A stretch of DNA of 18,601 bases from JAEUNJ01 sp052035955. Its GTDB lineage: Bacteria; Pseudomonadota; Gammaproteobacteria; Burkholderiales; Rhodocyclaceae. The stretch covers positions 1-18,601 of the forward strand of contig JBPOHD010000131.1 in NCBI GenBank assembly GCA_052035955.1, read 5' to 3'. The position numbers were made by a program, and so were the translations under genes. Positions within the stretch are counted from its first letter, which is position 1. Each line of letters opens with the position of its first letter. Of this stretch, positions 15,413 through 18,601 are shown piece by piece. The notes below the pieces were generated by a model. It worked only from the letters and a program-made list of their open reading frames with translations, did not search any database and had not been told where the DNA came from.

Positions 15413-16168
15413 ATGAACGACGACCAGCTCCTCCGCTACAGCCGCCACATCCTCCTGCCGCAACTGGGCATCGACGGTCAGGAGCGCATCGTCGCGGCGC
15501 GGGTGCTGGTGGTGGGCGCCGGCGGCCTGGGGTCTCCGGCGGCCTACTACCTGGCCTCGGCCGGCGTCGGCACCCTCGTGCTGGCCGACGGCGACACGGT
15601 GGACCTCACGAACCTGCAGCGGCAGATCCTCCACTCGACCGACGCCATCGGCCGGCCGAAGGCGGAATCCGGACGCGACACGCTGGGCCGCATCAATCCC
15701 GGGTGCCGAGTGGTGCCGCTGGCCGAGCGCCTGTCGGGGAGCCGGCTGGAGGACGAGGTCGGCCTGGCCGACGTGGTCCTCGATTGCTGCGACAACTTCG
15801 CCACACGCCATGCGGTGAACCGGGCCTGCTTCGCCCGCGGCACGCCCCTCGTCTCCGGGGCGGCCATCCGCTTCGACGGACAGGTGGCGGTCTTCGATCC
15901 GCGCCAGGCGGAGGGCCCCTGCTACAACTGCCTGTTCCCGGAAGGTCAGGAGGCCGAGGAGGTGCGCTGTGCCGTGATGGGGGTTTTCGCGCCCCTCACC
16001 GGCATGATCGGCACGGTCCAGGCCGCGGAGGCCTTGAAGCTGCTGGCCGGCATCGGCCAGTCCCTCGCCGGCCGGCTGCTGCTGCTCGACGGCTTGTCGA
16101 TGGAGTGGCGGGAGATCCGCGTGCCCAAGGACCCGGCCTGCCCGGTCTGCGCCGGTCGGGCCGCCTGA
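15413..16168 (+). CDS. moeB: MoeB/ThiF/HesA-family adenylyltransferase
   Basis: An E1-like enzyme that adenylates the C-terminal glycine of a small sulfur-carrier protein (MoaD or ThiS) with ATP. The 251-residue product begins MNDDQLLRYSRHILLPQLG, the standard start of this family. The nucleotide-binding loop is VVGAGGLGSPAAYYLASAG (33-51), followed by DGDTVDLTNLQRQILHS and the DCCDN motif (124-128). Structural zinc ligands are C170/C173 (CYNC) and C243/C246 (CPVC). C186 (RCAVMG) matches the sulfur-transfer cysteine of ThiF, so a ThiF role is possible; length and lack of a rhodanese tail fit MoeB. ATG 15413 is chosen over an in-frame TTG at 15389 by family alignment. It is the last gene of the plus-strand run; its stop codon lies inside a terminator-like hairpin. 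Confidence 0.92.
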   Translation: MNDDQLLRYSRHILLPQLGIDGQERIVAARVLVVGAGGLGSPAAYYLASAGVGTLVLADGDTVDLTNLQRQILHSTDAIGRPKAESGRDTLGRINPGCRVVPLAERLSGSRLEDEVGLADVVLDCCDNFATRHAVNRACFARGTPLVSGAAIRFDGQVAVFDPRQAEGPCYNCLFPEGQEAEEVRCAVMGVFAPLTGMIGTVQAAEALKLLAGIGQSLAGRLLLLDGLSMEWREIRVPKDPACPVCAGRAA

Positions 16169-16187
16169 GGTCGCGGCACGACCTCAG
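16165..16187. terminator. Hairpin overlapping the moeB-like stop codon
   Basis: CTGAGGTCG and CGACCTCAG form a perfect 9-bp stem around the 5-base loop CGGCA. The TGA stop codon (16166-16168) is part of the left arm. It lies at the junction of two convergent genes (31 bp apart), so it can serve both strands. There is no T-run, so it may end transcription inefficiently or protect 3' ends. Confidence 0.55.
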
Positions 16188-16199
16188 CCCGCGGGCCGG

Positions 16200-16580
16200 C
16201 TAGCTGCTGGCGTCGGCCCCGCCGCGCCAGGGCCGGTGGCGAAACCGGGCCGGCGCATGGGCGACGATCACCGAGGCCGCCAGGACCACCCAGAACGCGG
16301 CGCTGACCAGGAGCCCCGAGGCGCCGAGGGCGACCACCGAGGCGACCTTGATCAGCGTCCAGAGGCCGTGGATCTGGCGGAAATAGGCGGGATTGCCCCA
16401 GCGGTCGACCACCACCATGGCAATCCCCGAGACGACCAGCAGGGCCAGGAATCCATGGCTCGGCGGCATGTGGCCGATCACCGCGGCGCCGGTGCCGACC
16501 ACCCCGACCAGGTGGCCGACGCGAAAGAGGTTGAGGACCAGGCGGCGGCCGGGGAAGTCGCGGAAGCGCGACGGGTTCAT
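16200..16580 (-). CDS. Small integral membrane protein, conserved hypothetical
   Basis: A 126-residue protein with about four hydrophobic helices: approximately residues 15-37 (LVLNLFRVGHLVGVVGTGAAVIG), 42-60 (HGFLALLVVSGIAMVVVDRW), 74-88 and 90-106 (VASVVALGASGLL and AAFWVVLAASVIVAH). The loop GNPAYFRQIHGLWTLIK and the Arg/His-rich tail RFRHRPWRGG are the most distinctive parts. No function is recognised. The ATG at 16578-16580 has an excellent ribosome site (AGGGAGG at 16589-16595, 8-base spacing), which fixes the start and argues strongly that it is a real gene even though the same frame stays open to 16925. It follows ribD on the minus strand across a 184-bp gap holding hairpins, so it may have its own promoter. 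Confidence 0.85.
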   Translation of the reverse strand: MNPSRFRDFPGRRLVLNLFRVGHLVGVVGTGAAVIGHMPPSHGFLALLVVSGIAMVVVDRWGNPAYFRQIHGLWTLIKVASVVALGASGLLVSAAFWVVLAASVIVAHAPARFRHRPWRGGADASS

Positions 16581-16671
16581 GGGATATGCCTCCCTCCGGT
16601 CCCCGCTGCCGGGGCGGCGGTGACGCCGGTTCGCCGCGCCGCGGCGCCGGGCATTGGCGGGCGCCCCTTGG

Positions 16672-16703
16672 TGCGGCTTCGCCGCATCCGGCCTCCGGCC
16701 GGA
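16672..16703. repeat. Two back-to-back hairpins after ribD (REP-like or terminator)
   Basis: TGCGGC-TTC-GCCGCA (16672-16686) is followed at once by TCCGGCC-TCC-GGCCGGA (16687-16703). Both are perfect inverted repeats with 3-base centres (6- and 7-bp arms). They lie downstream of the ribD stop and upstream of the membrane-protein start, in a 184-bp gap that shows no other gene. Tandem short palindromes of this kind resemble REP elements; a transcription-ending role for ribD is also possible. Confidence 0.5.
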
Positions 16704-16764
16704 CCCGCCCGTCGGCGGTCCTGCGCCAGCCTTTGGCTCACGGGTGGGCGGCCGTGCGGGGCGC

Positions 16765-17853
16765 TCACGCCGGTCGGGCCAGGAAGCGCAGGTCGCCGCC
16801 GACCTGGGCCGTCCCGGTGATGCACAGGCGCCGCGCATCGGCCAGGGAGGCCAGTTCCGGCAGCGCGAACATGCCGGCTCCCGTGTCGCCGACCAGCATC
16901 GGCGCCAGATAGACCAGGAATTCATCGACGCAGCCTTCGCGGACCAGGGAACCGTTGAGCTTGACCCCCGCCTCGGCGTGGATCTCGTTCAGTTCCCGGC
17001 GGCCCAGTTCGGCCATCAGGGCCGGCAGGTCCACCTTGCCACCGGCATTGGGCAGCAGCAGCACCTCGGCGCCCCGCGCCTCCAGGGCCGCACGCCGTAC
17101 CCGGTCGTCGACGGCGCCGACGATCAGGACCGGTCCGCCGTCGAGCAGGCGGGCGCCCAGGGGAGTCTCGAGCCGGCTGTCCACCACGATGCGCAGGGGC
17201 TGCCGGTCGGTGGCGACATCGCGCACGGTCAGCTGCGGATCGTCGTCGCGCACGGTGCCGATGCCGGTCAATACGGCGCAGGCCCGCGCCCGCCAGCGGT
17301 GGCCGTCGCGTCGCGCCGGGGCGCCGGTGATCCATTGCGAGGCGCCGTTGGCGAGGGCCGTGCGGCCGTCCAGGCTGGCGGCGACCTTCAGGCGCAGCCA
17401 GGGCCGGCCCCGGGTCATGCGGGAAACGAAGCCGACGTTGAGTTCCCGCGCCTCGGCCTCGAGGAGCCCGCAGGCGGTGGCGATGCCGGCCTCGCCGAGG
17501 CGCCGCAGGCCGGTGCCGGCGACCCGTGGATTGGGATCCTCCATGGCGGCCACCACGCGGGCGACGCCGGCGGCGATCAGGGCCTCGCAGCAGGGCGGCG
17601 TCCGGCCGTGGTGGCTGCAGGGTTCCAGGGTCACGTAGGCGGTGGCGCCGCGGGCCGCTGCGCCGGCCTGGCGCAGGGCGTGCACCTCGGCATGGGGGCC
17701 GCCCGCCCGCTGGTGCCAGCCTTCGCCGACGACGGCGCCTTCGCGTACCAGCACGCATCCGACGCGCGGGTTGGGGGTGGTGGTCCACAGCCCAAGCGCG
17801 GCCAACTGAAGGGCGCGCGCCATGTGGGCGTGGTCGGCCGGCGAGAAACTCAT
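16765..17853 (-). CDS. ribD: Bifunctional riboflavin biosynthesis deaminase/reductase
   Basis: RibD carries out the second and third steps of riboflavin synthesis in the cytoplasm: deamination of the pyrimidinone 5-phosphate and NADPH-dependent reduction of the ribosyl side chain. The 362-residue product has both domains. The N-terminal deaminase (about 1-140) shows TPNPRVGCVLV, the zinc site H54-A-E56 and C79/C88 in PCSHHGRTPPC. The C-terminal reductase (about 145-362) starts with RPWLRLKVAASLDGRTAL and contains ASQWITG, IGTVRDDDPQLTVR and NEIHAEAGVKLNGSL. The ATG at 17851-17853 follows a weak AGGTG. It lies 69 bp after nrdR, a very common pairing. The next riboflavin gene (ribE) does not follow here. 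Confidence 0.97.
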   Translation of the reverse strand: MSFSPADHAHMARALQLAALGLWTTTPNPRVGCVLVREGAVVGEGWHQRAGGPHAEVHALRQAGAAARGATAYVTLEPCSHHGRTPPCCEALIAAGVARVVAAMEDPNPRVAGTGLRRLGEAGIATACGLLEAEARELNVGFVSRMTRGRPWLRLKVAASLDGRTALANGASQWITGAPARRDGHRWRARACAVLTGIGTVRDDDPQLTVRDVATDRQPLRIVVDSRLETPLGARLLDGGPVLIVGAVDDRVRRAALEARGAEVLLLPNAGGKVDLPALMAELGRRELNEIHAEAGVKLNGSLVREGCVDEFLVYLAPMLVGDTGAGMFALPELASLADARRLCITGTAQVGGDLRFLARPA

Positions 17854-17922
17854 CGGCGCACCTGCGGCGATGCGGGGGAAGCCCGGCGCGGCGGGCCCTG
17901 CCGGGCGGCGGTCATGGGGCGG

Positions 17923-18399
17923 TCAGCCCGACCGGGTCGGCCGCGGGCGCGGCTTCTTGATTTCCCGGATGGCGTCCGAGAACTCGTCCACGTCCTCGAA
18001 GTTGCGATAGACGGAGGCAAAGCGGATGTAGGCCACCTTGTCGAGGCGCTTGAGTTCGCGCATAACCAGTTCGCCGATGCGGTCCGAGGCGACCTCGCGC
18101 TCGCCCAGGTTCACCAGCTTCTCGCCGATGCGGTCGAGGGCGGCGTCGACGCTCTCGCTGGTCACCGGCCGCTTGCGCAGGGCCAGGGTCATGCTGCCCT
18201 TGAGCTTGTCCCGGTCGTACTCGGCCCGGCTGCCGTTCTTCTTGACCACCATCGGCAACTGCAACTCGACCCGCTCGTAGGTGGTGAACCGTTTGTCACA
18301 GGCGGGACAGCGGCGACGGCGGCGGACGGTGTCCCCGTCCTCGTTCTCCCGGGTGTCCACCACCTGGGTGCCGGGATCGCTGCAATAGGGGCATTTCAC
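17923..18399 (-). CDS. nrdR: Transcriptional repressor NrdR
   Basis: NrdR is a zinc-ribbon/ATP-cone repressor of ribonucleotide reductase genes that senses dATP/ATP. The 158-residue product starts at GTG (18397-18399); the start is fixed by a perfect AGGAGG (18408-18413, 8-base spacing) and by the invariant MKCPYC N-terminus. Zinc ligands are C3, C6, C31 and C34 (CPYC and CPAC), followed by the basic RRRRR patch that contacts DNA. The ATP-cone runs from about residue 49 (PMVVKKNGSRAEYDRDKLKGS) to about 139 (ASVYRNFEDVDEF). Its upstream region is crowded with 66-bp hairpin repeats starting only about 52 bp from the start codon, so the promoter must be in the short spacer or the gene is read through from upstream. 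No NrdR box was recognised in the window. Confidence 0.97.
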   Translation of the reverse strand: MKCPYCSDPGTQVVDTRENEDGDTVRRRRRCPACDKRFTTYERVELQLPMVVKKNGSRAEYDRDKLKGSMTLALRKRPVTSESVDAALDRIGEKLVNLGEREVASDRIGELVMRELKRLDKVAYIRFASVYRNFEDVDEFSDAIREIKKPRPRPTRSG

Positions 18400-18451
18400 G
18401 TTCCGGCCCTCCTGGCCCTAACGTGAAACGCCCCGGCAGAAACGCCCCTAC

Positions 18452-18601
18452 CCCCCCAACCCCCTTCCCGGGGAAGGGGGAGCGCAAGCGCTCCCCGGGG
18501 GGGAATTGAACGGCCATCCCCCCGACCCCCTTCCCGGGGAAGGGGGAGCGCAAGCGCTCCCCGGGGGGGAATTGAACGGCCATCCCCCCGACCCCCTTCC
18601 C
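18452..18601. repeat. 66-bp tandem hairpin repeat, runs off the window edge
   Basis: Two full units (18452-18517 and 18518-18583) differ at one base (A at 18458, G at 18524), and a third begins at 18584. Each unit carries two potential stem-loops: an imperfect CCCCCTTCCC/GGGGAAGGGGG palindrome, and a perfect GGGGAGCGC-AA-GCGCTCCCC stem (18477-18496 in unit 1). The unit ends with the only non-GC part, AATTGAACGGCCAT. The region holds no convincing gene; it lies upstream of nrdR. Confidence 0.93.

Noticed and set aside
16581..16925. Upstream extension of the small membrane-protein frame (241 codons in all)
   Set aside because: The extension overlaps the ribD 3' end and non-coding hairpins, and the ATG at 16580 has a strong ribosome site.
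16654..18426. + strand open frame of 590 codons across ribD and nrdR
   Set aside because: Antisense to two well-recognised genes; translation is low-complexity without motifs.
18296..18583. Minus-strand open frame with a 22-residue repeat (MAVQFPPGERLRSPFPGKGVGG)
   Set aside because: It arises because the 66-bp DNA repeat is a multiple of three; the frame overlaps the start of nrdR, has no ribosome site and the repeat is better explained as a hairpin element.

Overview
This window comes from a high-GC proteobacterial chromosome. The gene set and order (rhodanese, grxC, secB and gpsA on one strand; envC-like, ctpA and moeB-like on the other; nrdR beside ribD) and the protein sequences point to a betaproteobacterium, plausibly of the Rhodocyclales. 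The order-level placement is inferred from memory of similar gene neighbourhoods and was not tested by search.

Layout. (1) Positions 1-8933 (+) hold the 3' part of one enormous RTX-type calcium-binding protein. The frame is open through the left edge, so the N-terminus is missing. It has a non-repetitive pre-repeat region, blocks of GGxGxDxLx nonapeptides (about 80-90 by hand count), HCBP-related spacer domains, five ENLxLxG-type spacer units, four cadherin-like/putative-Ig domains in a row, and a C-terminal module typical of type I secreted RTX proteins. The central part (about 3700-6650) is lower in GC and has looser codon use than both flanks, which suggests a mosaic gene. (2) Positions 8982-12016 (-) hold a compact run read in the order ArsR-family regulator, membrane-anchored rhodanese, glutaredoxin 3, SecB, a tandem SH3b periplasmic protein, and GpsA. 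A single AT-rich promoter region (about 12038-12062) precedes it. (3) Positions 12107-16168 (+), divergent from that run, hold an EnvC-like amidase activator, the C-terminal processing protease CtpA, an unrecognised 156-residue protein with a His/Asp-rich tail, and a MoeB/ThiF-type adenylyltransferase. (4) Positions 16200-18399 (-) hold nrdR, ribD and a small four-helix membrane protein. (5) Positions 18452-18601 hold a 66-bp hairpin-forming tandem repeat upstream of nrdR that runs off the right edge.

How the genes work together. The first two genes of the minus-strand run look like a sulfane-sulfur (persulfide) sensing pair. The ArsR regulator has cysteines at residues 34 and 100, 66 apart, the spacing I recall for SqrR/BigR, and it is followed directly by a membrane rhodanese and then glutaredoxin. 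This resembles E. coli YgaV/YgaP, but here the pair sits at the head of housekeeping genes for protein export (secB) and phospholipid precursor synthesis (gpsA). The plus-strand run groups cell-envelope remodelling (EnvC-like, CtpA) with sulfur-transfer/cofactor chemistry (MoeB-like). No type I secretion genes, tRNAs, rRNAs, CRISPR arrays or insertion sequences were seen.
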